This document shows, in pieces, positions 33,553 through 42,049 of a stretch of DNA of 47,940 nt. The translations under genes were made by a program, and so were the position numbers. This stretch comes from Hadesarchaea archaeon. Lineage in GTDB: Archaea; Hadarchaeota; Hadarchaeia; Hadarchaeales; WYZ-LMO6. Each line of letters begins with the position of its first letter. Positions within the stretch are counted from its first letter, which is position 1. Below the pieces are notes generated by a model. That model made no database searches, was not told where the DNA came from, and worked only from the letters and a program-made list of their open reading frames with translations. Location: assembly GCA_029259185.1 (NCBI GenBank), contig JAPDJF010000006.1, positions 1 through 47,940 of the forward strand, in the 5' to 3' direction.

Positions 33553-34418
33553 AGATAGCGATCTTTCCTGGTTGTGTGGGTGCAACCGAGCAATATGCTT
33601 GTGAGATGTCGGTCAGACAGGTTTTACCCGAACTGGGTGTGGAGTTGGTGGATATTCCCGGATTCACGTGTTGTGGATGGCCTCTCCAAAATGTTGGAAC
33701 GGTTGGTTGGATGTATCTCGCGGTTAGAAACATGGCGCTGGCCGCGAAGGAAAATGTTGGGATGCTAACCCTGTGTAATGTGTGCAACCGCATGTTTCAT
33801 GAAGCCCTTGACACGATGAGCAAAAATGGGGAACTTAGGGAGACGATTGGTGCACTATTGAGAGAAGAAGGTCTCGAGCTGAACGGGCAGGTCAAGGTAA
33901 TTCATCCCCTTGAGCTGTTTTATGATGAGATCGGAGTGGACAGAATAAAGCAGGGAGTCAAAAAACCCCTGACAGACCTGAAGTTGGCAGCCCATACGGG
34001 GTGTCAGGCCATCAGACCTAGGAAGTTGAGGACCATAGACGATTCCGAATATCCGCAGAAGCTAATGAAATTGATTGAGGCGTTGGGAGCCAAAAGTCCT
34101 CACTATCCCGAGAGACTCGACTGTTGTGGTGCTTACCTCTTTTATACCAGACGTGATGCGTCGCTTACTCTGGCGGGAGAGAAGCTAGATGCCGTTCAAG
34201 CTAGGGGCTTCGACGGGCTCGTCACGATATGTTCTAGCGGGCACAGGATGTTCGATGGAAAACAGGACTCCGCCGCTACCACGGTAGGAAAAACCATAAG
34301 CCTTCCGGTGGTGTACTACACCCAGCTCCTAGGTTTGGCACTAGGCATAGACCCGAATAAGTTGGGCTTCCAACTCAACCGAAGTCCCGTGAAGACCTTG
34401 CTGGAAAAGATAGGATAG
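33549..34418 (+). CDS. Heterodisulfide reductase subunit B-like CCG protein (copy 2), incomplete second motif
   Basis: A 289-residue HdrB-like protein. The first CCG motif is complete (C9, C41-C42, C76-x2-C79). In the second motif C152, C192-C193 and C228 are present, but the final cysteine is a glycine (CSSG, G231), unlike CSFC in copy 1. One noncubane cluster may therefore have changed ligation or be absent. The protein pairs with HdrC copy 2. It lies between a thiolase/DUF35 pair and an acyl-CoA synthetase subunit, so a role in acyl-CoA-linked electron flow is likely. Confidence 0.85.
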   Translation: MKIAIFPGCVGATEQYACEMSVRQVLPELGVELVDIPGFTCCGWPLQNVGTVGWMYLAVRNMALAAKENVGMLTLCNVCNRMFHEALDTMSKNGELRETIGALLREEGLELNGQVKVIHPLELFYDEIGVDRIKQGVKKPLTDLKLAAHTGCQAIRPRKLRTIDDSEYPQKLMKLIEALGAKSPHYPERLDCCGAYLFYTRRDASLTLAGEKLDAVQARGFDGLVTICSSGHRMFDGKQDSAATTVGKTISLPVVYYTQLLGLALGIDPNKLGFQLNRSPVKTLLEKIG

Positions 34419-34433
34419 AGTTAAACCGAAGCT

Positions 34434-34443
34434 GTTTTAAGAG
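34434..34443 (+). promoter_or_regulatory. TATA-like element before the second acyl-CoA synthetase gene
   Basis: TGTTTTAAGA lies about 20-29 bases before GTG 34463, which would give a leaderless message. Confidence 0.35.
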
Positions 34444-34462
34444 TTCCTTCTTTTAGGAAATT

Positions 34463-35923
34463 GTGAAACTTCCGGAGTTCGAGAAGCTGGATGAACTTTT
34501 CAATCCAAAGAGCGTGGCGTTAGTGGGGGCATCCCCCAACCCGTACTCAGGAGGGTATGCGTATGCGGTTCATTTGTTGGAGGATTTCAAGGGCAGAACT
34601 TTCCTCGTGAACCCGAAAGTGGATGAGATACTAGGAGTAAAAACTTATCCCAGCTTGATGGATATCCCTGAACGAGTGGATTACGTAATTTGTAGTATCT
34701 CGGCGGAGAAGGTTCTTCGGCTCTTAGATGAATGCAGTCGGAAGGGTGTTAAGCTCGTTCACCTCTTCACAGCGAGGATGGCAGAGACAGGAAGGAGCGA
34801 GGGGGCTAGACTAGAAAAGGAAATAGTGAAGAAAGCTAGGGAACTTGGAATAAGGTTACTAGGTCCGAACTGTATGGGGCTGTACAACCCAGAGGTCGGA
34901 CTCACCTATGGATACTGGTTTCCAAAGGAAGGAGGGTCGGTTGGTGCGATATTCCAAAGCGGGGGGGCATCAACAGATTTTGTTCACTATGGGACTCTTC
35001 GAGGGTTAAGGTTCAGCAAGGTCGTTAGTTACGGTAACGGGGCCGACATAGACGAGTCAGAGTTGCTGTATTACTTCGCCCATGATCGGCGGACGAGAGT
35101 GATAGCGATGTACGTTGAAGGGGTCAAAAATGGGAAGAAGTTCATCGATGCTCTCCAGTACGCAACGGAGAGGAAGCCGGTAGTGGTGTTAAAGGGAGGA
35201 AGGGGGAGCGCGGGCGCACGTTCGGTGAAGTCCCATACGGCCTCTTTGGCTGGACGGATGGAAGTGTGGAGAGCCGTCTTCAAGAAATGCAATGCGGTGG
35301 AGGTGGAAACGTTCGACGAACTCATAGATCAAGTAGTTGTTTTCAGCTTTCTCCCTCCGATTAGGGGGTACAGGGTCCTGATCGCCGGGGGTGGGGGTGG
35401 GAAGAGCGTTTTTTCAGCTGATCAGTGGGAGGAGGAAGGATTTGAGCTCCCAGATCTTTCGCCCCAGGCTAGGGAACGGCTGAAAGAAATCGCACCAGGA
35501 GTGTGGGATTGGCTCCGGAATCCCATCGATCTCTCTATCCTCCAAGACACCCCTCTCTTGCCAGAAGAACTCTTCCGGATAGTGGGGGAGAATGAGGAAT
35601 TTGATTTGTTCGTTTTCAATCTCACCGAGGACGATCCCCTCCCGCTGGACTTGTGGGAATTCTGGATGGGGGAACAAATCAAAGGGGTTCTGAGGTTCAA
35701 AAGGGAAGGTAAACCAGTGGTAGCAGTAGTTTCGAATGGAGAGGTGAGCATGCTGGAGATAAAGGAGTGGAGATGGGGGTTGATCGCCGAGATGCGAAAG
35801 CGGATGATAGATGGAGCGATACCCGTTTTCTCCTCACCGAGGAAGGCTGCTAGAGCGGTCAAGAGAGCGATCGAGTATTGGAGACGGTCTCAGGGAAATT
35901 CGGTCAACCTTTCTTGCCTTTGA
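34463..35923 (+). CDS. ADP-forming acyl-CoA synthetase alpha subunit (copy 2)
   Basis: A 486-residue paralogue of 22985-24427. CoA-binding domain: FNPKSVALVGASPNPYSGGYAY. Ligase domain: FQSGGASTDF and the phosphohistidine motif SHTASLAG. No ATP-grasp beta subunit is adjacent, so it must pair with one encoded elsewhere or shared between paralogues. These enzymes make ATP from acyl-CoA, or acyl-CoA from acid and ATP. Start GTG 34463 follows AGGAAATT. The C-terminus (VKRAIEYWRRSQGN...) shows where the IS-clipped paralogue probably differed. The 3' end overlaps the convergent etfA gene by 20 bases. Confidence 0.85.
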   Translation: MKLPEFEKLDELFNPKSVALVGASPNPYSGGYAYAVHLLEDFKGRTFLVNPKVDEILGVKTYPSLMDIPERVDYVICSISAEKVLRLLDECSRKGVKLVHLFTARMAETGRSEGARLEKEIVKKARELGIRLLGPNCMGLYNPEVGLTYGYWFPKEGGSVGAIFQSGGASTDFVHYGTLRGLRFSKVVSYGNGADIDESELLYYFAHDRRTRVIAMYVEGVKNGKKFIDALQYATERKPVVVLKGGRGSAGARSVKSHTASLAGRMEVWRAVFKKCNAVEVETFDELIDQVVVFSFLPPIRGYRVLIAGGGGGKSVFSADQWEEEGFELPDLSPQARERLKEIAPGVWDWLRNPIDLSILQDTPLLPEELFRIVGENEEFDLFVFNLTEDDPLPLDLWEFWMGEQIKGVLRFKREGKPVVAVVSNGEVSMLEIKEWRWGLIAEMRKRMIDGAIPVFSSPRKAARAVKRAIEYWRRSQGNSVNLSCL

Positions 35924-36869
35924 GGTAGTCAATCATTGCTGGAAGAACTTGGTAGAGGTCACCGACTATTCCATAATCAGCGACTTTGAATATGGGCGCC
36001 TCGGGATCTTTGTTGATAGCCACTATTATTTTTGAATCCCTCATGCCAGCGAGATGTTGTACCTGTCCAGAGATCCCGACTGCCATGTACATCTTTGGCT
36101 TGACTTTATGCCCTGAAAGTCCGACCCAGTGATCCTCGGGTAGCCACTTCAAGTCCGCGGCTATGGGTCTTGAACATCCTATCGTAGCACCGATGAGATT
36201 GGCCAACTCCTCCAGCAATTTTATGTCCTCTTTCTTTCTGAATCCTCTACCGCAAGAGGTTATGAGCTCAGCCTCTTCGATTTTGATACCCTTAACCTCT
36301 TTCTTTTTCAGTTCAATTATCTTCTTGTCCACTTTGGAGATCTCTGCTTTCACTTCTAACACTTCCCCCTGTCGAGAGTCATCCCTAGGTGGCTTCTCAA
36401 AAGTTCTCGGGGGCACCGTGGCCATCTGGGGTTTAGTTCGGGAAAACTCAGTGGCTACCACCATCGCGGAAACTGCAGGACGTTCTGCTATCAGCTGCTT
36501 TTTCTCCTTGTCTATCCTCAGGTTCGTGGCGGCAGCAGCGCATCCCGTGTTTAGCTTCGTGGCTACTCTGGGGGCGAGCTCTTTCCCACGCTTGGTCGCT
36601 CCTATCAAGAGGATTTCTGGGTTAGCTTGGTTCACCACGCTCAGCATGGCGTCCGAATAGGTTTCAGGGTAGAACTCAGCTAGGAGGGGATCATCCACCA
36701 CATAAACTACATCTGCACCGTGGGCTATGAGTTCACTAGCACTGGTTTTCACGTTCTGTCCGAGCAAGATTCCCCCCAGTTTCACGTTAAGGTCATTTGC
36801 TAACTCTCTTCCCTTACCGAGCAATTCGAGGGCGACATCAAGGTTTTCTGAAAATACCAATACCGTCAT
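35904..36869 (-). CDS. etfA: Electron transfer flavoprotein, alpha subunit
   Basis: A 321-residue EtfA. The N-terminal ETF domain begins MTVLVFSENLD, and the C-terminal FAD-binding domain has CSRPIAADLKWLPEDHWVGLSG, VGISGQVQHLAGM and INKDPEAPIFKVADYGIVGD, the signature of this subunit. A charged linker (about residues 165-205, rich in Lys and Glu) joins the domains. It takes electrons from acyl-CoA dehydrogenase and passes them to an acceptor such as the FAD/CCG pair. It is transcribed after etfB with a 4-base gap. Confidence 0.93.
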   Translation of the reverse strand: MTVLVFSENLDVALELLGKGRELANDLNVKLGGILLGQNVKTSASELIAHGADVVYVVDDPLLAEFYPETYSDAMLSVVNQANPEILLIGATKRGKELAPRVATKLNTGCAAAATNLRIDKEKKQLIAERPAVSAMVVATEFSRTKPQMATVPPRTFEKPPRDDSRQGEVLEVKAEISKVDKKIIELKKKEVKGIKIEEAELITSCGRGFRKKEDIKLLEELANLIGATIGCSRPIAADLKWLPEDHWVGLSGHKVKPKMYMAVGISGQVQHLAGMRDSKIIVAINKDPEAPIFKVADYGIVGDLYQVLPAMIDYLKGKKG

Positions 36870-36873
36870 ATCC

Positions 36874-37665
36874 TCACACCTTTATTATCCCTTCTTTACT
36901 TAGGGCTTTCATCAATTCTTCGACAACCTGCGGGATTTCTCCCTCGAATACCACATTCTTCCTCCCCATCACCGGGGCCTCTGCTTTCATCACTTGGATA
37001 GCCGAACCGGTGGATCCCACCTCTTCTTTTCCTAACCCCAAGTCCGATGCACCCCATGTCTCTATCTTTTTCTTAGAGGCAGCCATTATCTTAGGAAGGG
37101 TGGCGAATCTAGGTTCATTTATTTCCTTCGTAACGGTGATCAGTACAGGGAGTTTCGATTCAACCACTTCGTACCCCTCTTCCAGATCCCTCTCCACAAC
37201 CATCTTGCCATCTTCTACTGAAACGATATTCCGAACATAAGTGAGCTGAGGAAGATTCAGAAGAGTAGCTAGGCGGGGTCCTACCATGCCCGAGTATCCA
37301 TCCATGCTTGCCTCTGCCGTAAGAACGATGTCGATATTTCCGATCTTCCTTATGGCCGCTGCTAACACCTTCGCGGTGGCTAGGGTATCCGAGTTTTCGA
37401 AAGCGGGATCACTTAACAAGTAAGCGTTGTCTATCCCCATGGCGAGAGCCTCCCTGAGTGCCCTCATAGCATCCGAGGGCCCCATGGTGATCACTATGGT
37501 TTCGGCCTTGTATTTCTCTTTCATTTTCACAGCTTCTTCTATCGCGTTTTTATCGAAATCACTTATTTTCCGAGAAACACCCTCAGTAACGAGCGTGCGG
37601 GTATTCGGATCAACTTTCAGTTCAGCTGGATCAAACACCTGTTTAATGCACACCAATACGCGCAT
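36874..37665 (-). CDS. etfB: Electron transfer flavoprotein, beta subunit
   Basis: A 263-residue EtfB starting MRVLVCIKQVFDP, with the conserved ISDFDKNAIEEAVKMKE stretch, DIVLTAEASMDGYSGMVGPRLA and the C-terminal PRFATLPKIMAASKKKIETW segment that wraps EtfA. ATG 37665 has the best ribosome-binding sequence of the window (GGAGAAAAA just before ATG); the frame stays open to 37731 but no start there is supported. A TATA-like TTTTTTATAC lies about 25 bases upstream. With etfA it forms a canonical two-gene operon. Confidence 0.93.
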   Translation of the reverse strand: MRVLVCIKQVFDPAELKVDPNTRTLVTEGVSRKISDFDKNAIEEAVKMKEKYKAETIVITMGPSDAMRALREALAMGIDNAYLLSDPAFENSDTLATAKVLAAAIRKIGNIDIVLTAEASMDGYSGMVGPRLATLLNLPQLTYVRNIVSVEDGKMVVERDLEEGYEVVESKLPVLITVTKEINEPRFATLPKIMAASKKKIETWGASDLGLGKEEVGSTGSAIQVMKAEAPVMGRKNVVFEGEIPQVVEELMKALSKEGIIKV

Positions 37666-37685
37666 TTTTTCTCCTTTCTCTTTCT

Positions 37686-37697
37686 GTATAAAAAATT
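37686..37697 (-). promoter_or_regulatory. TATA box of the etfBA operon
   Basis: On the minus strand ATTTTTTATACA lies 21-32 bases before ATG 37665, consistent with a transcript having a very short leader. Confidence 0.45.
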
Positions 37698-37863
37698 TTC
37701 GATGAAAGAGAGGAACAAATTTTCTCAGCACTGGATGGTAGTCAGAAGAAAACAGCTAGGGCATCTCACTCAACAACAGGGTTCACGCGGAGTTTGGTTC
37801 CAGAGGACGTTGAACTCGGCGATAGACCTTTAGATTTTTGTAGATGCACGAGGATGGGTTTTG

Positions 37864-38415
37864 ATGCCAATCTATGAATTTGAGGGAAAAAAACCGAAGA
37901 TTCATCCTCGGGCATTCATCGCACCAACCGCGTGCGTGATAGGCGATGTAGCCATCGGAGAGGGTAGTAGCGTTTGGCCAGGTGCTGTTGTGCGCGGAGA
38001 TTTGAACCCAATAGTTGTGGGGAAGTACACGAGTATTCAGGATAATTCTGTGATTCATACCGATCCTGGAGGCATGGCGAGCATCGGGGATTATGTGACG
38101 GTAGGTCATGGAGCGATAGTCCATGGGGCAGAAGTTGGTGATCACGTGCTCGTTGGGATGAGATCTATACTTCTAAACAGGGCTAGAGTAGGAAGGTGCT
38201 CAGTCATTGCAGCGGGGTCGGTGCTTCTCGAAAGGACGGAGATCCCTCCCGCCACGATGGTCGCTGGAACTCCCGCTAAGGTGGTCAAGACTCTGAGTGA
38301 GAAGGAGCAGGAGATTAGGGCAGAGCTCGGAGCCCAAGCATATTTTGAGCTCGCCCGGAGGCATCTGAAGCTGTTTGGTGGAGAAGCTCTCGGCAACGAA
38401 CGGAGGGCACTCTAG
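37864..38415 (+). CDS. Gamma-class carbonic anhydrase family protein
   Basis: A 183-residue left-handed beta-helix protein of the gamma-carbonic anhydrase family. Hexapeptide repeats run from about residue 15 to 135. The zinc-ligand histidines are visible in NSVIHTD, VGHGAIVHGAEVG and the following turn. Many such proteins lack activity, so carbonic anhydrase function is not assured; CoA-related CaiE/PaaY proteins share the fold. PaaY/CaiE-like roles fit well, since the next gene is a CaiB-type CoA transferase coupled by TAGTG. A TATA-like CTTTAGATTT lies about 30-38 bases upstream. Confidence 0.82.
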   Translation: MPIYEFEGKKPKIHPRAFIAPTACVIGDVAIGEGSSVWPGAVVRGDLNPIVVGKYTSIQDNSVIHTDPGGMASIGDYVTVGHGAIVHGAEVGDHVLVGMRSILLNRARVGRCSVIAAGSVLLERTEIPPATMVAGTPAKVVKTLSEKEQEIRAELGAQAYFELARRHLKLFGGEALGNERRAL

Positions 38416-39572
38416 TGCAACCTTTAGAGGGGATCAGGGTCATCGACCTTACGAGGCTCCTCCCATTCACAAGCTGGTTAGCGGATATGGGGGCTGAGGT
38501 GATAAAAGTTGAGGAGCCAGAGGTTGGCGATTACTCCAGATGGTTTCCTCCGACCATTAACGGCCAAGGGGCTTACTTCATGTTGGTTCATAGGAACAAG
38601 AAGAGTTTGACATTGAATTTGAAATCAGATAAGGGAAAGGAAGTTTTCCGCAAGTTGGTTCGGGTTAGTGATGTCGTAATTGAGAGTTTCAGACCGGGAG
38701 TGAGTGAGAGGCTAGGGGTAGACTACAAGTCCGTCAAAGAGGTGAATCCGAAAATCGTTTATTGTTCGGTTTCTGGTTACGGCCAGACTGGACCGTACCG
38801 CAACTTTCCCGGCCATGACATCAACTACATAGCCTTGGGCGGAGTACTCGCTCTCACGGGACGAAAAGGAGAACCTCCGGTAGTCCCGGGAACCCAGATA
38901 GCAGATCTAGGCAGTTGTTTGCTCGCCACCGTTGCCATCCTCTCAGCCCTTATCTTCAGGAGTAAAACTGGTGAAGGACAATACATAGATATCTCGATGA
39001 CTGACACCGCGATCTCTTGGATGACTATCCCCTCAGCATTTTACTTCGCAGGGTTTGAGGTGGAGAGAGGAGAACTTCCAGTACTTGGTGGTTTCCCGTG
39101 TTATGGGGTGTATGAAACAAAAGATGGTAAGTACATAAGCGTAGGGTGTCTGGAGGAGCATTTTTGGGTTAAACTCTGCAAGGTGTTGGGTAGGGAGGAG
39201 TATGGGGGATACCAGTGGGACATGGAGAAGAGGGATGAGATCTTCAACTCTTTCAGAGAGATTTTTAAAACGAAGACGAGAGATGAGTGGTTTAGTATCC
39301 TAGCGAAGGAGGACATATGTGTGGCGCCCGTTTATTCTCTCCAAGAAGTTTTTTCGGATTCTCACGTTCTAGAGAGGGAGATGGTCTTGGAGACAGAGCA
39401 TCCCCGCTTGGGCAAGATCAAACAGATAGGCTTCCCCGTGAAATTTTCGAAAACCCCATGTGAATTTCGAAGGTTCGCCCCACTGCTTGGAGAGCACACA
39501 GTGGAGATACTGAAACAGCTCGGCTACAGGACGGAAGAGATAGATGAAATGAAAAAATCAGGGGTCATCTAA
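38415..39572 (+). CDS. CaiB/BaiF-type (family III) CoA transferase
   Basis: A 385-residue family III CoA transferase. The N-terminal segment GIRVIDLTRLLPFTSWLADMGAEVIKVE matches the family, and D164 in GTQIADLGSC is at the position of the catalytic aspartate that forms the acyl anhydride. It swaps CoA between acids such as carnitine, succinate, formate or alkyl/aryl succinates. GTG 38415 shares one base with the upstream stop. In this context it may activate a medium or branched acid for the acyl-CoA dehydrogenase encoded next. The substrate is not known. Confidence 0.87.
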   Translation: MQPLEGIRVIDLTRLLPFTSWLADMGAEVIKVEEPEVGDYSRWFPPTINGQGAYFMLVHRNKKSLTLNLKSDKGKEVFRKLVRVSDVVIESFRPGVSERLGVDYKSVKEVNPKIVYCSVSGYGQTGPYRNFPGHDINYIALGGVLALTGRKGEPPVVPGTQIADLGSCLLATVAILSALIFRSKTGEGQYIDISMTDTAISWMTIPSAFYFAGFEVERGELPVLGGFPCYGVYETKDGKYISVGCLEEHFWVKLCKVLGREEYGGYQWDMEKRDEIFNSFREIFKTKTRDEWFSILAKEDICVAPVYSLQEVFSDSHVLEREMVLETEHPRLGKIKQIGFPVKFSKTPCEFRRFAPLLGEHTVEILKQLGYRTEEIDEMKKSGVI

Positions 39573-39608
39573 TCGAACCATTCCAAGTTTTTTTTCTCCA
39601 TCACCCGA

Positions 39609-39619
39609 AGGATTTAATT
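39609..39619 (+). promoter_or_regulatory. TATA box of the acyl-CoA dehydrogenase gene
   Basis: AGGATTTAATTC lies about 22-32 bases before ATG 39641, suggesting a leaderless transcript for the dehydrogenase and the MarC gene. Confidence 0.45.
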
Positions 39620-39640
39620 CACTCTCGATTTAACTTAACG

Positions 39641-40840
39641 ATGGTGGACTTCGACTTCACGGAGGAGCAGGAGATATACAGAAGGACACTCCGTGAGTTC
39701 TTGGAAAAGCGTTTGATGCCGGAGTCAAAAAAGATCTTTGAGAAAAAGGATATCTCGGAAAATGTGTGGAGGGCGGTGGCGGACTTTGGTCTCACGGGTT
39801 TGCTCCTGCCTGAAGAATACGGGGGATCGAATTCAGATTTCGTCTCATTCGTTGTAGCCATTGAAGAACTCTCTAGGGCCGATTATAGTGGACTCGTCTC
39901 AACCGCAGTTTTACTGTCCAACACCGAGGGGGCTATCGTCGCGAGACACGGCAATGAGCTACTAAAAGAAGAACTCTTGCCGAAGATCACGAAGGGGGAA
40001 GCGATTTTGGGGCTTGGTTCCACCGAGCCGGGATGTGGTACGGATTTCACTGCTGTACAAACGAGAGTCGAGAGAAGAGGGGAGGAGTACGTGGTGAATG
40101 GTGAGAAACAGTGTATAAGTCTCACTCGTGAAACGAGAAAATTTGGTGGTGGGCACTTGGTGACCGGAAAAACCACACCCGAGTTGGGCCATCGGGGTAT
40201 GAGCCTTGTGTACGTGCCCATTGATTCAAAAGGGGTGGAGTCCTCTGAGTTCGATACGCTTGGTCCGCTGATAGGAAGGATAAGGTATGAAGATGTGAGG
40301 GTTCCAGTCCATTACTTGGTAGGAGAGGAGAACGGGGGGGTTTACCTTGTCCAAGAGAGTTTTGTTATAACGAGGATCCCAGTTGCTGCGAGTTTGCTCG
40401 GTCCGTTAGGGAGAATACTGCGGGATGGTATCGAATACGTGAAGCAGAGAAAAGCGTTCGGGTATCCGATAGGCAAGTTTCAAGGAATCCAGTTCCAGCT
40501 GGCAGAGCATTACTCAAGGTGGGAGGCTAACCGATGGCTGGTTTACCGGGCGGCATGGATGGTTGATGAGGCGATGAAAAAAGGAAGGTTCGACCCATTT
40601 CAGTTGGCACTGGCAGCATCAGAGGCCAAATTGCTCTCGTCCATGGATTCACTGAGAGCGGTTAACGATATAGCGATGTGGTACGGGGCCATGGGGATAA
40701 CCACGGAAGTAGATGTTCACTTTGCGTTGAGGGGACTGATAGGTGCAGCCATAGCAGAGGGAACGGTAGAGGCCCAGAAGATCGTCATAGGGAACGTTCT
40801 GTTGGGGAAAGAGTGCTCCTCAACGAGGTTCGGTGATTGA
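39641..40840 (+). CDS. Acyl-CoA dehydrogenase
   Basis: A complete 399-residue FAD enzyme of the acyl-CoA dehydrogenase family. Motifs are DFTEEQEIYRRTLREF at the N-terminus, LGLGSTEPGCGTDFTAVQT for the flavin and substrate loop, RKAFGYPIGKFQGIQFQLAE, and AIAEGTVEAQK, where E373 matches the catalytic base of medium-chain enzymes. It forms the 2,3-double bond of an acyl-CoA and gives electrons to ETF, encoded 2 kb away. This supports beta-oxidation rather than fatty acid synthesis. The substrate chain length is unknown. Confidence 0.9.
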   Translation: MVDFDFTEEQEIYRRTLREFLEKRLMPESKKIFEKKDISENVWRAVADFGLTGLLLPEEYGGSNSDFVSFVVAIEELSRADYSGLVSTAVLLSNTEGAIVARHGNELLKEELLPKITKGEAILGLGSTEPGCGTDFTAVQTRVERRGEEYVVNGEKQCISLTRETRKFGGGHLVTGKTTPELGHRGMSLVYVPIDSKGVESSEFDTLGPLIGRIRYEDVRVPVHYLVGEENGGVYLVQESFVITRIPVAASLLGPLGRILRDGIEYVKQRKAFGYPIGKFQGIQFQLAEHYSRWEANRWLVYRAAWMVDEAMKKGRFDPFQLALAASEAKLLSSMDSLRAVNDIAMWYGAMGITTEVDVHFALRGLIGAAIAEGTVEAQKIVIGNVLLGKECSSTRFGD

Positions 40841-41450
40841 CACCGATCGAACTCCGGTGGTTCAAGTGGATCCAGTACACACGGTGAGAGCCTTTGTAGC
40901 GTTGTTCATAGTGATGGACTTGCCCGGCAATATCCCTATCTTTCTCTCCCTCACTAAGGGGATGACTTTGTTGGAGCAAAAGAGAGCTTTCAACCGGGCG
41001 GTGGTCAGTGCAGTGATAATCCTCTTGACATTTGCCCTATTTGGTGAGGCAATTTTGGAGTTATTCAACATCAGCATTGGAAGTTTCATGATAGCAGGAG
41101 GGGCTCTGTTGCTCGTCATATCTGTGGATCTGTTGCTGGGTACGAGTTTGGTCCAAAAAGCGGAGCGTGAGGATGTAGCGGTGGTTCCGATGGGTACCCC
41201 TCTCTTGGCTGGACCGGGGGCGATAACGATGGCGATCATGTTTATTCGAACCTACGGTAGAGTTGAAACTCTCTGCGCTATCGCTCTTTGCTTCCTAGTA
41301 TCTAGGGTGGTTCTGAGATATGCGGCGGAGATAGGGAGGGTCCTAGGAAAGGCGGGTTCGAATATCCTGTCTCGCCTTTTGGCCCTCCTCGTGGCCGCTA
41401 TAGCGGTTCAATTTATAATAAACGGAGTGACAGAGGTCTTCGGGCTGTAA
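40833..41450 (+). CDS. MarC family integral membrane protein
   Basis: A 205-residue protein with six predicted membrane helices, matching the MarC/UPF0056 family. Typical segments are FIVMDLPGNIPIFLSLT in the first helix pair and PMGTPLLAGPGAITMAI in the fourth. The function is unknown; despite its name the family is not shown to confer drug resistance. GTG 40833 overlaps the dehydrogenase stop by eight bases. The gene ends next to a decayed tnpB remnant. Confidence 0.85.
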   Translation: MIDTDRTPVVQVDPVHTVRAFVALFIVMDLPGNIPIFLSLTKGMTLLEQKRAFNRAVVSAVIILLTFALFGEAILELFNISIGSFMIAGGALLLVISVDLLLGTSLVQKAEREDVAVVPMGTPLLAGPGAITMAIMFIRTYGRVETLCAIALCFLVSRVVLRYAAEIGRVLGKAGSNILSRLLALLVAAIAVQFIINGVTEVFGL

Positions 41451-41453
41451 CTT

Positions 41454-42013
41454 TCACTCGACGGTCACCGGTTCTGTTGCGCGATCTGGAGCCGCGCAAC
41501 TGGTGGGGTCACAATCATTTCCCACCACCCGGCCGAACCTCAGCCCCCCATCTTCGGGTTCGGCGACGTTCACCCAAGCCATGCGGTTCCTGTCCCCTTC
41601 AATCCCGCAACTCGGGCACATCAGGTGGCGCAAATCTGGGCCGACCTTCAGCCTTTCCCCACATCTCGGACACACGCTTGACGTGCTCCTCGGCGGAACA
41701 TTGGAGAGAGGAGCGGAGTTCCAGTTCGACTTGTATTGGACTGTCTGCCGGATCCTTCGACCATCCGGCTCCAGTCCGTGCCTTTCTCTTATCCCTCCAG
41801 CCGTTGATGCTCCCCAGCGAGGTGATCCCGCGCCGACCGCTGTGCCAAAGAAGTCCTGAACCGCCCTGGGTACCGCTCGATGAGCTCTCCCTCGGCGTTG
41901 GGCTCGTAACCGATGCGGATGCCCTTCAGCGCGACCGCCCTCCAATCAGCATAGGTATGATGCCAACCAAAACGAAGACCGATCACGCAACAGGATCTGG
42001 TCTTGGTCCCCAA
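41454..42013 (-). pseudogene. TnpB (IS605/IS607 OrfB) remnant
   Basis: The C-terminal part of a TnpB-like RNA-guided nuclease/transposon protein is recognisable on the minus strand: VQYKSNWNSAPLSNV, STSSVCPRCGERL, LMCPSCGIEGDRN, with the two CxxC pairs of the zinc finger and the last acidic residue in GDRN. The 5' portion (about 41789-42013) continues in another frame (ALKGIRIGYEPNAEGELIERY), so at least one frameshift is present, and the RuvC-like first half is missing. Composition is GC-rich compared with flanks. No palindromic element end is evident beside it. Confidence 0.65.
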
Positions 42014-42015
42014 AG

Positions 42016-42026
42016 ACTTTTTAATT
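42016..42026 (+). promoter_or_regulatory. TATA-like element before the HMGS-like gene
   Basis: ACTTTTTAATT lies about 24-34 bases before TTG 42050 and marks where normal sequence resumes after the TnpB remnant. Confidence 0.4.
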
Positions 42027-42049
42027 CGTTCTCAAAAATTATAGATTAC

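Noticed and set aside
41477-42049. Upstream extension of the HMGS-like gene as one 663-residue protein
   Set aside because: The extension is antisense to the recognisable TnpB zinc-finger remnant, and the HMGS family start pattern begins at 42050.
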